Positions 46,735-57,600 of a stretch of DNA of 64,000 bases are shown piece by piece. The translations under genes and the position numbers were made by a program. The DNA comes from Ferruginibacter paludis. Its GTDB lineage: Bacteria > Bacteroidota > Bacteroidia > Chitinophagales > Chitinophagaceae. The stretch's first letter is position 1, and every line of letters starts with the position of its first letter. The stretch spans positions 62,001 to 126,000 of the forward strand of contig NZ_JAUFQJ010000008.1 of NCBI RefSeq assembly GCF_030409685.1. Direction: 5' to 3'. The notes below the pieces were generated by a model. It worked only from the letters and a program-made list of their open reading frames with translations. It searched no databases and had not been told where the DNA came from.

Positions 46735-47739
46735 TCAAATTACCTGGAAGCCAAACGCATAAGGATCATCTGCTTCATCGATGCTGATGGTATTGTACCC
46801 GTAGATTCTTGCCCAGCCCTCAATACCGGGCTTTATGGCTGGCTTGCCGGCAACGCTTGTTTCTTCTTCAATGGTGCCGTTAAATTTTGAGCCGATGATA
46901 CTTTCATGAATAAACACATCGCCTTTTTTAAGCTTGCCTTTGGCATACCACTGCGCCATGCGTGCGGAGGTGCCTGTGCCACATGGACTGCGGTCAATGG
47001 CTTTATCGCCATAGAATACGGCATTCCGGGCGGTTGAATTTTTATCAAGCACAGCACCCGTCCATAATATATGCGAGCAGCCGTTGATGGTAGGATTATC
47101 CGGGTGTACAAACTCATATTTTTCGTTGATGCGTTTGCGCAGTTCCCTTGCCCATGCAATTAACTGGCCGGCGCTGTAATGTTCAATGCCTTTAAAGCTT
47201 TTCTGCACATCTACAATGGCGTAAAAATTTCCTCCATAGGAAACATCTATTACCAGTTCGCCCAGTTCCGGACATTCAGCCGTTAATTCGGTAGCTGCCA
47301 GGTAGGATGCTACATTCGTAAGCTTTACGGATTTCACTTTATTACCTTCCTGTTTGTAACTGATCAACACCAGTCCTGCAGGGGCTTCCATGCGGATGAT
47401 TCCGGGTGTTTTTGGTGTGATCAATCCTTCTTCAATAGCGATGGTGATGGTGCCAATGGTGCCATGCCCACACATGGGTAAGCAGCCACTGGTTTCTATA
47501 AATAATACGGCTACATCATTGGCCGGGTCGTGTGGCGGATACAAAATACTGCCACTCATCATATCGTGTCCACGGGGTTCAAACATCAGGCCCTTGCGTA
47601 TCCAATCATACTCCTTTAAAAAATGCTGCCTTTTTTCACTCATGTTATTGCCTTGTAAAAAAGGGCCGCCGCCTGCTACCAGCCTTACCGGGTTGCCGCA
47701 GGTATGCGCATCTATACAAAAGAATTTTTTTGAAAGCAT
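46735..47739 (-). CDS. Proline racemase family protein, probable 4-hydroxyproline 2-epimerase
   Basis: A 334-aa protein. Both catalytic cysteines are present: C90 in MCGHGTIG and C253 in SPCGTGTSA. Two Cys argue for a racemase or epimerase, since the related trans-3-hydroxyproline dehydratases replace one with Thr or Ser. It would convert trans-4-hydroxy-L-proline to cis-4-hydroxy-D-proline, the entry step of bacterial hydroxyproline breakdown. It heads a tight operon with the D-amino-acid dehydrogenase and the DUF885 peptidase, and a DapA-family enzyme lies upstream. Cytoplasmic, no signal peptide. Proline racemase remains an alternative, but the context favours hydroxyproline. Confidence 0.88.
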   Translation of the reverse strand: MLSKKFFCIDAHTCGNPVRLVAGGGPFLQGNNMSEKRQHFLKEYDWIRKGLMFEPRGHDMMSGSILYPPHDPANDVAVLFIETSGCLPMCGHGTIGTITIAIEEGLITPKTPGIIRMEAPAGLVLISYKQEGNKVKSVKLTNVASYLAATELTAECPELGELVIDVSYGGNFYAIVDVQKSFKGIEHYSAGQLIAWARELRKRINEKYEFVHPDNPTINGCSHILWTGAVLDKNSTARNAVFYGDKAIDRSPCGTGTSARMAQWYAKGKLKKGDVFIHESIIGSKFNGTIEEETSVAGKPAIKPGIEGWARIYGYNTISIDEADDPYAFGFQVI

Positions 47740-47902
47740 AGTTTGTTTACTAATTTTTTAAAAATGTTTTTCGGCCAGGGCACATCAAAATCGTGATTCA
47801 ATTCAACCCACCCGCATTTTTGTTACCGCTTTGCAACAATTATTTTTGCAAAAAAACAGCTGCAACGAAAGACGTACCACAGTGTTATCCAGGTACAAGA
47901 GG

Positions 47903-47943
47903 GCGACGCAACGCTGTTCCACATAGCTTCTTAGCCCGGACAA
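47903..47943 (+). repeat. Dispersed 41-bp repeat, copy 2
   Basis: Second copy of the element at 36247-36287, with 2 mismatches over 41 bp and the same orientation. It lies 54 bp downstream of the stop of the DapA-family gene, inside the 258-bp spacer before the epimerase gene. The rest of that spacer shows no gene and no clear promoter element. Confidence 0.8.
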
Positions 47944-47997
47944 TGCATTTTATTCTAACCTGCTAATGATTTTTAACAGTACCGTATTTACATTTTT

Positions 47998-48906
47998 TTA
48001 AAGAACAGGCAATACTGGCCTTGTAGCGATACCCTTGTTAATAATTGCAAGAACGGCTTCCTTTTCCTGCCCTTCCAGCATTAGCCTTGGTGCCCTTACA
48101 TACGGGGTACAGAGGCCGGTTTGTGTTGCTGCCAGTTTAATGTATTGTACCAGTTTACTGTGAATGTCCAACTCCAGCAGGGGCAAAAACCAGCGGTAAA
48201 TTTCCAGCGCTTCTTTATAACGGCCCAGCTTCATCAGTTTGTAAACAGCTACTGTTTCTGCAGGAAAAGCATCTACCAATCCGCCGATCCATCCATCTAC
48301 ACCCAGCGCCAGTTCTTCCAGTGCCAATGTATCTACACCGCAAAGAATTTTAAACCGGTCGCCAAAATGATTTTTCATCCGGGTTACATTTGAAACATCC
48401 CGGGTGGATTCTTTTACCGCCACGATGGTAGGCATTTTTGCCAATTCTTCAAACATGGCCAGTGTTACTTCAATTTTATAATCGTATGGATTATTATAGA
48501 TCATGATGGTTAAATCTGTAGTAGCTGCGATGGCCTTAAAGTATTCCACCGTTTCCCGGTCATCTGCTTTGTAGCGCATGGGTGGCAACACCATCAATCC
48601 ATCAGCTCCGTTGGCTACCGCATCTTTTGCAATATGGATAGCTGCTTTTGTAGATTGCTCTGCAACATTTACAATCACCGGTACAGGCCTGTTCATAGCG
48701 GTTTTGCAATAGCGCAACAATTCCCACTTTTCTTCGGCAAGCATAGTGCTGGCTTCACCCAAAGAGCCACCCACCACCAGGCCATCCACGCCGGCATCCA
48801 GCTGTGCATTTACATTTATTTTAAACATCTCAAAATCGATGGCATCGTCTTTTGTAAACGGAGTAAGCATTGCGGGGTAAACTCCTTCCCATGCAGGTTG
48901 TATCAT
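47998..48906 (-). CDS. DapA-superfamily lyase, probable 1-pyrroline-4-hydroxy-2-carboxylate deaminase
   Basis: A 302-aa class I aldolase-type barrel. The Schiff-base Lys is K165 (VAVKESTRDV), the assisting Tyr is Y137 (IMIYNNPYDY), and the GGSLGEASTM loop is near residue 46. Lysine biosynthetic DapA would not be expected beside hydroxyproline genes. In known pathways a DapA-family deaminase turns 1-pyrroline-4-hydroxy-2-carboxylate into 2-oxoglutarate semialdehyde. A second family member, 2-keto-3-deoxy-L-arabonate dehydratase, makes the same product from L-arabinose, which is notable next to arabinofuranosidases. The epimerase and dehydrogenase favour the first. No semialdehyde dehydrogenase is in the window. 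Confidence 0.82.
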   Translation of the reverse strand: MIQPAWEGVYPAMLTPFTKDDAIDFEMFKINVNAQLDAGVDGLVVGGSLGEASTMLAEEKWELLRYCKTAMNRPVPVIVNVAEQSTKAAIHIAKDAVANGADGLMVLPPMRYKADDRETVEYFKAIAATTDLTIMIYNNPYDYKIEVTLAMFEELAKMPTIVAVKESTRDVSNVTRMKNHFGDRFKILCGVDTLALEELALGVDGWIGGLVDAFPAETVAVYKLMKLGRYKEALEIYRWFLPLLELDIHSKLVQYIKLAATQTGLCTPYVRAPRLMLEGQEKEAVLAIINKGIATRPVLPVL

Positions 48907-48929
48907 ACAGTTAAATTTTAATTATTACA

Positions 48930-48937
48930 CAAAAGTA
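48930..48937 (-). promoter_or_regulatory. Candidate -7 element for the DapA-family gene
   Basis: CAAAAGTA on the plus strand reads TACTTTTG on the minus strand, an exact TAnnTTTG. It lies 23 bp upstream of the start. The -33 element is poor (TTTA), and the leader would be short. Confidence 0.4.
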
Positions 48938-49101
48938 AGGGTTGAATAAAATGTAAATTGATTTAAAATGGCCGTTTATTTACAAATTTTATCCATAACG
49001 CAAATGAAAAATGTAAAATACCCGGCTTCATTTTGGATCGGTATCTTACCACACGCCGCTTTAACCTTTGTAACAGAAAACAACCACCTGTACTGCTGCC
49101 G

Positions 49102-51420
49102 TTATTCATTTTTACCCCAGTGCTCATTGGGTCTGTCGCCCATTTGCAATTGTAAAATGCCGCCTTTTGCAATAGCGGCATGCGTAATAAAACAGTAGGG
49201 CCAGGGCTTTCCGTTAAGTGTGGCGCTTTGAATGTATATGTTTTTCGTCGAATTATTGATGGCCTTTATGGTAAATGTTTTGCCGCTGGTGTACCGGGCA
49301 TCCAGTTTAAAAGTTATGGTATTAAAAACCGGGCTGGTAATTTCATACCGCGAATTACCGGAAGCAACCGGGTAAATGCCGCTGGATGCCAATATATACC
49401 AGGCCGACATCTGGCCAACGTCTTCATTGCCCACCAACCCTGCAACGCCATCGTGGTAAGCCCTTCGGCAAATTGCCCTGCTCCACTTTTGCGTTAACCA
49501 GGGTGCCTGCAACCTGTTGAATAAAAAAGGCACATGGTGCACCGGTTCGTTGGCATGATTGTAATAATCGTTCCAGGTCATACTTTCAGGCGTGTGTTCA
49601 AAAAAACTGGTTAGGTCTGCAATTACTTTTTTTGTGCCGCCCATTAACTGCACCATACCTTTAATATCATGCGGAACAAACCATCCCTGTTGATAGGGAT
49701 TACTTTCTACTGAACCATAATCCTGCTGCAAACGGCCTGCTGGTGGCAAGGGTTCCCAGCTTCCATCTTTCATTTTTGGTCTGAACCAACCTGTAGCGGT
49801 ATCAAAAATATTGCGGTAGCTCTGTGCCGCAAGTGTATACTTAATTTCATCATTTTTTTTACCCAAAGCTTTTGACAGACCCGCCAGGCAACTTTCTGAA
49901 AACGCATATTCAAGCGTACCGGAAATACTATTGGATTCAGCAACATATCCTCTTTCACCATTGCCAAATTTGCCGGTGGTATTTACAGCATAGGTATATG
50001 CTTTGGCAATATTAAAATTACGGATGCCCTTTGCGTAGGCATCGGCAATTACTGGTATCGCCGGGTTACCAATCATACAATTGGTATAAGCATTTAACAA
50101 TTCCCAACGTTCCAGGTAATGCCTGCCGCTTTCGTCTGCCATTGTTACCAACGAATTGATCATGTCGTTTACCACCTCCGGATTTATGATATTCTGCAAC
50201 GGCATCTGGCTCCTGAAAACATCCCATCCGCTAAAAATGGTGCGCTTGGTAAATTGTTGAGCATGATGAACCAAATGATCGGCCCCCGCATAATTGCCAT
50301 TCACATCCTGCATAGACCGGGGATCAATCATGGTATGGTATAAAGCAGTGTAGAATACTTTCTTTTCTTCATCAGTTCCGCCGATGATGTTGATTTTGCC
50401 AAGGGCTTTATTCCAGCTGCCAATGGCATTGGCATGTACTTTATCAAAATTCCAGTCTTTTATTTCGGTGTTTACATTTGCTTTGGCACCTGCAATGTTT
50501 GTAAATGAAATCCCGGCTTTCATCAATACCTGTTCTTTATCTGATGTGGCAAATTCTGTAAAAAAGCCAAGGTGCTTTCCTTCCTTTTCTTTTACCCCTT
50601 TTAATACAATTGCTTCGGCTATGCGTTGCTGGTAGTAACTGGCTGAAACCGCCTCCCGGTGACGGTTTGCTGTATCAGGGATATCAGCGCTCCATACGCC
50701 AAAATTTTTTAACGGCTTGCTGAAGCTTGCATAAAAGTATACGGTGTAATTGGCATTGCCTTCACCATCACCCCACCCTCCGCCATCGGGTGTGCATTGC
50801 ATCCATCCTGCTATGGTGTAGTCATCTACCACCTTTACATATTGAAGGGTAGAAGTGCCACCTACCCTTCGGGCCAAATCAATCTGTATGCGTGATTGGC
50901 TGCTGGCAGGAAAAGTAAAACGCATGATGCCTGAATGCGGTGCTGCTGTTAATTCTGCTTGTATATTGTTGTCGGTTAGCTGCACACTGTAGTAACCCGC
51001 GGTAGCTTTTTCACTTTGTTTATTGTAGCCGGACCGATAGCCTGGTAAGGCATCGCCTTCTTTACCTGAATTTGTTTTCAACGGCCCAACTGTTGGCATC
51101 ACTAAAAAATTACCCAGGTCGCCATACCAACCGATGCCACTCATTTGCGTAAACGCAAAACCTTCAATGCTGGTGTGTTCATAGCTATACCCCGAGCCGT
51201 TATCGCCACCGGTAATGGTATTGGGACTAAGCTGCACCAAACCGAAGGGCGTTGCTGCGCCAGGAAAAGTTTTTCCTAACCCATGATAAATGCCGGCTTC
51301 ACCCACATTGGTGCTGGCACCTATAAATGGGTTTACAAATTGGGCCGGATTAGCCGGCTGGCACTGTGCGGCTGTTGCGGCAATTATTGTAATGCAAATA
51401 GCTGTTAATTGTTTTTTCAT
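49102..51420 (-). CDS. GH92 alpha-mannosidase family protein
   Basis: A 772-aa secreted protein. The start at 51420 is chosen because it gives a standard signal peptide (MKKQLTAICITIIAATAAQC). The open frame extends 33 codons further upstream, but that extension crosses a possible promoter element and lacks signal features. GH92 enzymes are calcium-dependent inverting exo-alpha-mannosidases. The acid region NEPVHHVPFLFN and the base region GNEDVGQMSAWY (near residue 666) are present; many members have GNDD at that spot. Substrates of the family are N-glycan or yeast mannans. A second GH92 is encoded at 54677..57985 on the other strand. Confidence 0.9.
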   Translation of the reverse strand: MKKQLTAICITIIAATAAQCQPANPAQFVNPFIGASTNVGEAGIYHGLGKTFPGAATPFGLVQLSPNTITGGDNGSGYSYEHTSIEGFAFTQMSGIGWYGDLGNFLVMPTVGPLKTNSGKEGDALPGYRSGYNKQSEKATAGYYSVQLTDNNIQAELTAAPHSGIMRFTFPASSQSRIQIDLARRVGGTSTLQYVKVVDDYTIAGWMQCTPDGGGWGDGEGNANYTVYFYASFSKPLKNFGVWSADIPDTANRHREAVSASYYQQRIAEAIVLKGVKEKEGKHLGFFTEFATSDKEQVLMKAGISFTNIAGAKANVNTEIKDWNFDKVHANAIGSWNKALGKINIIGGTDEEKKVFYTALYHTMIDPRSMQDVNGNYAGADHLVHHAQQFTKRTIFSGWDVFRSQMPLQNIINPEVVNDMINSLVTMADESGRHYLERWELLNAYTNCMIGNPAIPVIADAYAKGIRNFNIAKAYTYAVNTTGKFGNGERGYVAESNSISGTLEYAFSESCLAGLSKALGKKNDEIKYTLAAQSYRNIFDTATGWFRPKMKDGSWEPLPPAGRLQQDYGSVESNPYQQGWFVPHDIKGMVQLMGGTKKVIADLTSFFEHTPESMTWNDYYNHANEPVHHVPFLFNRLQAPWLTQKWSRAICRRAYHDGVAGLVGNEDVGQMSAWYILASSGIYPVASGNSRYEITSPVFNTITFKLDARYTSGKTFTIKAINNSTKNIYIQSATLNGKPWPYCFITHAAIAKGGILQLQMGDRPNEHWGKNE

Positions 51421-51787
51421 TTTGCAGGTTGTGTTGCGTATTGACATGACATCAACTTTATAAAGGTTGTTTTGTTTACAAGGCAAGGTATTTAATATCA
51501 GTAATAACAAATTTAACATGCGGTAAAAAAATGCTTTCCTTCATAAATCAAATTAAAACGAAATTAAACACAAGCGTTTGCGTATGACAGCCACCTTAAC
51601 GGATGAGTATTAAACAGTAACTTGTTGCATCATCTTGCCCCACCCTACGAATGCTTCATCATTGGTTAAAACATACGCTTAATAACAACTATAGCACCCG
51701 TCAACAAATGAATATCACTGTAACAAACCTGGCGTTCATCCATTATAATAACAGCAAAGCAATCTGCAATAACAAGGTCATTAAAAT
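51421..51787. other. Divergent spacer between GH92 and GH97 genes
   Basis: A 367-bp region with no credible gene. On the minus strand TAAATTTG (51508-51515) matches the -7 consensus for the GH92 gene. No plus-strand promoter for GH97 could be recognised. GCGTATG/CATACGC occur about 90 bp apart but are probably chance. Confidence 0.5.
51508..51515 (-). promoter_or_regulatory. Candidate -7 element for the GH92 gene
   Basis: CAAATTTA on the plus strand reads TAAATTTG on the minus strand, an exact match to TAnnTTTG. It lies about 88 bp upstream of the chosen GH92 start. No TTTG is seen at -33. It would support the start at 51420 over the longer frame. Confidence 0.35.
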
Positions 51788-54634
51788 ATGCTGAACAAAT
51801 ACCTTTTGGAGAAATCAATTCACCTGCGCCATTGCTTTTTTTACCTGGCCCCGCATCTAAAAAAACTGATGAATGGCTTGCTGGCAATGGCAGCCATTGT
51901 GGTTATAACCAGTACCGGCTGCGGTAAAAAAAATGGTGCGGTTACATTGCAGAGTCCGGATGGTAAAATAACAACTTCCATATCCGCAGATAGTGCCGGA
52001 ATGCTGATCTATACCGTTCAGTACCGGGGCAAGACGGTTATTTTAAACTCAATCCTTGGCATTACCGTTAACCAAATCAATTTGGGTAAGTCTGTACAAA
52101 TGAATGATCCTGTCTATTCATCCGTCAATGAAAAATATGCATCGCCAGGTGTGCACGATACGGCTGTCAACCACTACAACCAGGTTATCATTCCCATTAC
52201 CCATCAACAAAGCGGGATGCAGTACCAGCTGCACATAAAGGTATTTGAGGATGGCATCGCTTATCGGTATGTGGTTCCGCAAAAAGGAACAGCCACTGTG
52301 CAAGGTGAAGCCAGTTCCTGGAAAATACCAGCCGGGTCAACGGTGTGGTACCAGGAAAATGTTTTTTACTATGAAGGATTGTATTACGAAACACCGGTGT
52401 CAAAACTGGGTGTAAAAAAACTTGGACCGCCACTCACCTACCAAACTACAGACAGTATTTATGTAAGCATTACCGAAGCGGCTTTATACAACTATAGCGG
52501 CATGTCGTTGCAATCAGACAATAGTGGAACCCTGCATGCTGCGTTTGTAAATGATTCCAGCGGATGGAAAATACAGGACACGATTGTAACGCCCTGGCGG
52601 GTGGCCATTATTAGTGATAACCTCAATGGGCTTGTAAATGCAGACATCATTCAAAACCTGAATCCTGCGCCGGATAGTGCATTACAGCATGCCAGCTGGA
52701 TAAAGCCCGGCAAAGCCGTTTGGTCGTATTTTATGCATGACAATGTTACCACCATGGCACTTGAAAAAATGTATATTGACAAAGCTGCCCTCCTGGGTTT
52801 TGAATACAATATGGTGGATGCCGGCTGGGAATCGAGCTGGCCGAATTGCTTGGATTCATTGAAAGCTTTGGTGCAGTACGCCAGCAATAAAAAAGTTGGC
52901 ATCTGGGTTTGGAAAGCCTACACATCTCTAAAAGAAGATACCGTACGCCGTGCCTTTTTTGAGCAGATGCAGCATACCGGTGTAGCCGGAATAAAAATTG
53001 ATTTTATTGACAAGGAAGGAATAGACCAGGTAAAGTTTTATGAAGCCGCATTAAAAGATGCCGCAAACAATCACCTGATGATTGACTTTCACGGTGCCAA
53101 CAAACCAACCGGCTATAACCGCAGTTTTCCCAACGAACTTACCAGGGAAGCCGTGTATGGACAGGAATGGGCGACCTTTAATCCGCAGGGGCCGGTACAC
53201 AATGCCATCCTGCCTTTTACCCGCATGCTGGCTGGGCCGGCGGATGCTACTCCGGGTGTATTCGATAGTAAAAAAGCATACGGTACATCCCGTGCACACC
53301 AACTGGCGTTGCAGGTAATTTTTAATTCCGTATTAAGCTGCTGGCCTGCAGACCCCAATGCGTATTTAAATAATACGGCCGCTCCATTGATTCAATCTAT
53401 GCCCACCGTGTGGGATGAAACGATTGTTTTGCCGCAAAGCCGTATTGGAAAAGTTGCAGCATTTGCCAGGCGAAAAGGCCGCGACTGGTACATTGGAATT
53501 ATCAATGCCGGCGATGAAAAACGCCTGATGCTACCCTTGCAGTTTTTAGGCAAAGGCAATTTTAAAACCGCTGTGTTCCAGGATGATTTAACCAACCCCG
53601 ATCAACTGTTGTATACGCAAACTGCTTATACAAATGATGACTCATTGCTTGTTGTTATGAAGGCTTCCGGGGGATATGCAGCCATGTTTAAAAGTGTTTC
53701 CGCCGGTGCAAAGGCTTTGGGTATACATCCGGAGGGAGGTTATTTATTTGCACCTGCAGCAGTTACCATCCAAGCCATTCCCGCTGCTGAAATCCGGTAC
53801 ACCACCAACGGCACCGAACCAACTGCCCAATCCACTCTATACATTCAGCCATTTGTAATTAGCAGTAAAGCATTGATCAGGGCAACTACTTTCAATAAGG
53901 GTGTGCAGACAGACGCGACTGCCACTGCCCGGTTTCTTTTTGCACCCGCCCCCATCCTGTCTTCACCGGCAGGATTGTTTATTGACCGCAAAAATATCTT
54001 TATTAAAACATCCAACGGCCAGGGAACCATTCATTATACATTGGATGGAACGCAGCCCGGAATCAACTCTCCTTTGTACAAAGATTCACTGGTATTAACG
54101 AACAGCGCCTTGCTGAAAGTGACCACTTATTTTGCCTCGGGTATGAGCAGCGAAACTGCAACAGCAAGGTATACCAAACAATCCCCTGCAGCACCCATAA
54201 GCAAGACTTCTGCAGCTGCGGGTTTATCGGCAACTGTTTATGAAGGCCAGTGGAAACTGATGCCCGATTTTAAGCAACTCAGCAACGGCAAAACCAGTGT
54301 TGTAAGCGTACCCGATCTTAGCCTGCTCAGTACACCAAAAGAATATTATGCAGTACAGTTTTCCGGCTACATCAAAGTACCGGTTACAGGTGTGTATAGT
54401 TTTTATATTTTGTCAGATGATGGCTCGCAAATTTTTATAGATGATACGTTCGTTGCTGACAACAATGGTTGTCACGGCGATCTTGAAAAATCGGGAGAGA
54501 AGGCATTGGCGGCCGGTTTGCATCGGTTTACGGTCAACTATTTTCAAAACGGATCGGGACAAAGTTTGCAGGTATTTATGAAAGCACCTGGCGGAGAAAA
54601 ACAATTGATGGATGCTACTTTTTTTGTTCACTAA
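51788..54634 (+). CDS. GH97 retaining-type glycosidase lipoprotein with chitobiase-like and PA14 modules
   Basis: A 948-aa lipoprotein. Basic residues KK at 25-26 precede a hydrophobic stretch and the lipobox STGC, so the start at 51788 is kept over the ATG at 51869. The GH97 domain has YNMVDAGWESSWPN, D405 (GIKIDFID) and E454 (NELTREAVYGQEW). An Asp at the D405 position marks the retaining subgroup, which includes alpha-galactosidases and some beta-L-arabinopyranosidases, rather than the inverting SusB-type glucosidase. Two chitobiase C-terminal-like repeats (~670-815, with RYTTNGTEPTAQS and HYTLDGTQPGINS) and a PA14 domain (~820-948) follow. It heads the GH97-GH92-GH29 operon. Confidence 0.9.
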   Translation: MLNKYLLEKSIHLRHCFFYLAPHLKKLMNGLLAMAAIVVITSTGCGKKNGAVTLQSPDGKITTSISADSAGMLIYTVQYRGKTVILNSILGITVNQINLGKSVQMNDPVYSSVNEKYASPGVHDTAVNHYNQVIIPITHQQSGMQYQLHIKVFEDGIAYRYVVPQKGTATVQGEASSWKIPAGSTVWYQENVFYYEGLYYETPVSKLGVKKLGPPLTYQTTDSIYVSITEAALYNYSGMSLQSDNSGTLHAAFVNDSSGWKIQDTIVTPWRVAIISDNLNGLVNADIIQNLNPAPDSALQHASWIKPGKAVWSYFMHDNVTTMALEKMYIDKAALLGFEYNMVDAGWESSWPNCLDSLKALVQYASNKKVGIWVWKAYTSLKEDTVRRAFFEQMQHTGVAGIKIDFIDKEGIDQVKFYEAALKDAANNHLMIDFHGANKPTGYNRSFPNELTREAVYGQEWATFNPQGPVHNAILPFTRMLAGPADATPGVFDSKKAYGTSRAHQLALQVIFNSVLSCWPADPNAYLNNTAAPLIQSMPTVWDETIVLPQSRIGKVAAFARRKGRDWYIGIINAGDEKRLMLPLQFLGKGNFKTAVFQDDLTNPDQLLYTQTAYTNDDSLLVVMKASGGYAAMFKSVSAGAKALGIHPEGGYLFAPAAVTIQAIPAAEIRYTTNGTEPTAQSTLYIQPFVISSKALIRATTFNKGVQTDATATARFLFAPAPILSSPAGLFIDRKNIFIKTSNGQGTIHYTLDGTQPGINSPLYKDSLVLTNSALLKVTTYFASGMSSETATARYTKQSPAAPISKTSAAAGLSATVYEGQWKLMPDFKQLSNGKTSVVSVPDLSLLSTPKEYYAVQFSGYIKVPVTGVYSFYILSDDGSQIFIDDTFVADNNGCHGDLEKSGEKALAAGLHRFTVNYFQNGSGQSLQVFMKAPGGEKQLMDATFFVH

Positions 54635-54676
54635 CAATTTTTATAGCACCCTTTTAAAGAGCATTGATGCACCATA

Positions 54677-57600
54677 ATGAAATTAAAAAATACCTTTTTT
54701 GCAACTGGATTGTTGAGCGTTTTTCTATGTTGCATTGATTACAATGTACATGCACAAAACAAACAACTGGCAGACTATGTAAACCCGCTGATTGGCACCG
54801 AAAAGTCGAGCCACCATACCGTTTGGGAGTCGAAGGGTGCCACATTTCCTGGCGTACTGCGGCCTTTTGGTATGGTGCAAATTACACCGGATGGTTACAT
54901 GTATTCTGATAAAAAAATCAGGCGTTTTAGTTTTATCAATCATGCCAGCGGATATTTTTCTACCGGCAGTTTTAACCTAATGCCTTTTGCTGGTGATAGT
55001 ATAGGGGCAGAAAAAATAGCCGCAACTTTTGATCATGTGGATGAAATTGCCACGCCCTATTTTTACCAGGTAAAGCTGAAAGAAACAGGCATCACAGCGG
55101 CGTTTGCAGCCACTGAAAGAACCGCTCTTTGCCGGTTTACTTTTTTAACAGCTACAGCAGCTCATCTGCGGCTATACGATATCAGCAACACAATAATTGT
55201 TGACAGCACCACCATCAAAGGCCGTTGCGGAGGATCTTATTTTATACTGCAATTCAGCAAACCTTTTAATTCAGTGGCTCCTTATCCGGGCAAGATTGAA
55301 AAGCAAACAGATACTACCGGCACTGAATTTCCCGGTTCCATCACCATCAATTATGCTGCAAATCCCACCGAACCCATCCTTGTAAAAATCGGCTTTTCAA
55401 CCACTTCTTTTAAAGGCGTGGAAAACAACATTCAACTGGAACAACCCGGCTGGGATTTTGAACAAACCAAACTGCAATCTAAAAAAATCTGGAATCAAAA
55501 ATTAGGTCAGATATCCATCACCACGCCGGACGAAAACAGCAAGTCAGTTTTCTATACGGCCTTATACCATTCGATGTTTATGCCTGCTATTGAATCAGAT
55601 GCCGGAGCAATGAAAGACAGCTATGGAGCGCTGTTTCCCTGGGATACTTACCGTTGCAAGCATCCCTTGTTTACCCTGCTTGATCCCGACAGGGAAAGCG
55701 ATATGGTTGCATCAGTATTGGTCGAATACGACAAGACGGGATGGTTACCCACCGACAATATGATGGGCAATCACAATACGGAACTAATACTCGACAGTTA
55801 CATAAAAGGAGCTGCCCATTTTGATGTTGTAAAAGCAGCTGAAGCAATGAGTAAGAGCCTTACTGTGCCACCTTACGCCCGCCGGGAAATGAGTGATTTT
55901 GTGCAATACAAATATGTACCCGCTAACATTACCAATAGTGTAACACATTCGCTTGAATATGCTTATAATTGTTGGGCGGCTGCTAACTTTTTATCAGTTA
56001 GCGGCAATAATCAACGTTATACAAAGCAATACAGCACACTGATTGAACAGGCAGGGTACTACAAAAACAGTTTTGATGCAGCCACTGGTTTTATGCGTGC
56101 TAAAACCAGCGTGGGTGAATGGAAGGATGGCGGGTATGCAGAAGGCACAGCCTGGACGTATTCCTGGTTTGCGCCACATGATGTGCAGGGATTGATTAAC
56201 CTGATGGGTGGCGACAGTTCGTTTTCCAACAAGCTTAGCCAATGTTTTGAAGAGGGACATTATGTGCATGACAACGAGCCCCCCTTGCATTATGCCTACC
56301 TGTTTAATTATTGCGGCCAGCCCTGGAAAACACAGCAGTGGGCCCGGCAAATCACCGAAGGAAATTATTCCACTGATCCCGGCGGCTTGCCCGGAAACGA
56401 TGACCTGGGCACCTTATCCAGCTGGTATGTTTTTAGCGCCATGGGGTTTTACCCGGTTACGCCTGGTACAAACCAGTACCAGCTGGGTAGCCCCATTTTT
56501 AAAGAAACAGTCATTCATCTTTCCAATGGTAAGGACTTTATTTTGAAAGCCAACAACGTGTCGCAGCAAAATAAGTACATCCAGTCAGCCACCTTAAACG
56601 GAATGCCGTTTAACCGGCCCTGGCTTACGCAGGAAGATATTGCAGCAGGTAAAATTCTATCGCTTGAAATGGGGCCAACACCAAATAAAACTTGGGGAAT
56701 CAACAAGGTTGACAGGCCTTATTCAATGACCAAAGAAACTCCCCATTTTATTATTCAGCGTAGCGCCCTTTCAACCAGGGTTGTAAAAGCAAATACACCG
56801 GTGCAGCTGTCAATAAACGTGCACAACAACAGCGCTGCAGCAGGTACTTTTTATGCGCCCGTTTACATCGATGGCAAACGCTTTACAACCATAGCCAAAG
56901 TGATGGCAGCAGGCGAAAGAGCCAACATTAAATCTAACCTTACTCTCTATCAACAAGGCATACACCATATTAAAATTGTGGGAACTAAAGCTTTTAACCT
57001 GCAAGTTCAGCAAACACTACCGTTGTTTACTTATCGTCATCTTTCTTTTACCACAACCCCGCTGTTGAAGCTGGGTGATAGCATCACCATTACTGCAACC
57101 GTAAAAAATACCGGCAGCGTTTCAGCATGTGCACCGGTGAAACTTTTTGCAAATAAAACTGAAGCAGCGGCCAGGTCAATTACACTCGGGCCCGGCGAAG
57201 AACAACTCATCAGTTTTAATTATATCGCCACAAAACAAGGCATCAACAAAATCGGCATTGCATCTTTACAACCCTTATTGGTAAACGTGGTGGATCATTC
57301 CGCAGAAAAGAAATACAACTACAACGCCTTGGCTTCGCTAAAACCCTTGCTCATAATGAATTTTGATGAAGGTGCCGCCGGGAAGATTCATGATTTTTCG
57401 GGCCATAACAATGACGGCATCGTTAAAGGAAATGTACAATGGGTAGCAGGTGCTTTTGGAAAAGCCATCCAGACAAACGCCTATGCCGGAAATTATATTG
57501 AGTTCCCCGCTGTTTCTGCGCTTGACAAAAACGGCAGGGATTTACCATTGACGATGATGGCATGGATATTCCCGGATGATGAACAAAATTTTTCCGACAT

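Noticed and set aside
47998..48906. Dihydrodipicolinate synthase of lysine biosynthesis
   Set aside because: The fold is shared, but the neighbours are hydroxyproline-catabolism genes and not lysine genes.
51577..51678. Separated inverted repeat GCGTATG/CATACGC in the GH92/GH97 spacer
   Set aside because: Only 7 bp long and about 90 bp apart, which is expected by chance.
51666..51887. 73-aa minus-strand frame in the GH92/GH97 spacer
   Set aside because: It overlaps the start of the GH97 gene and has no signal or domain features.
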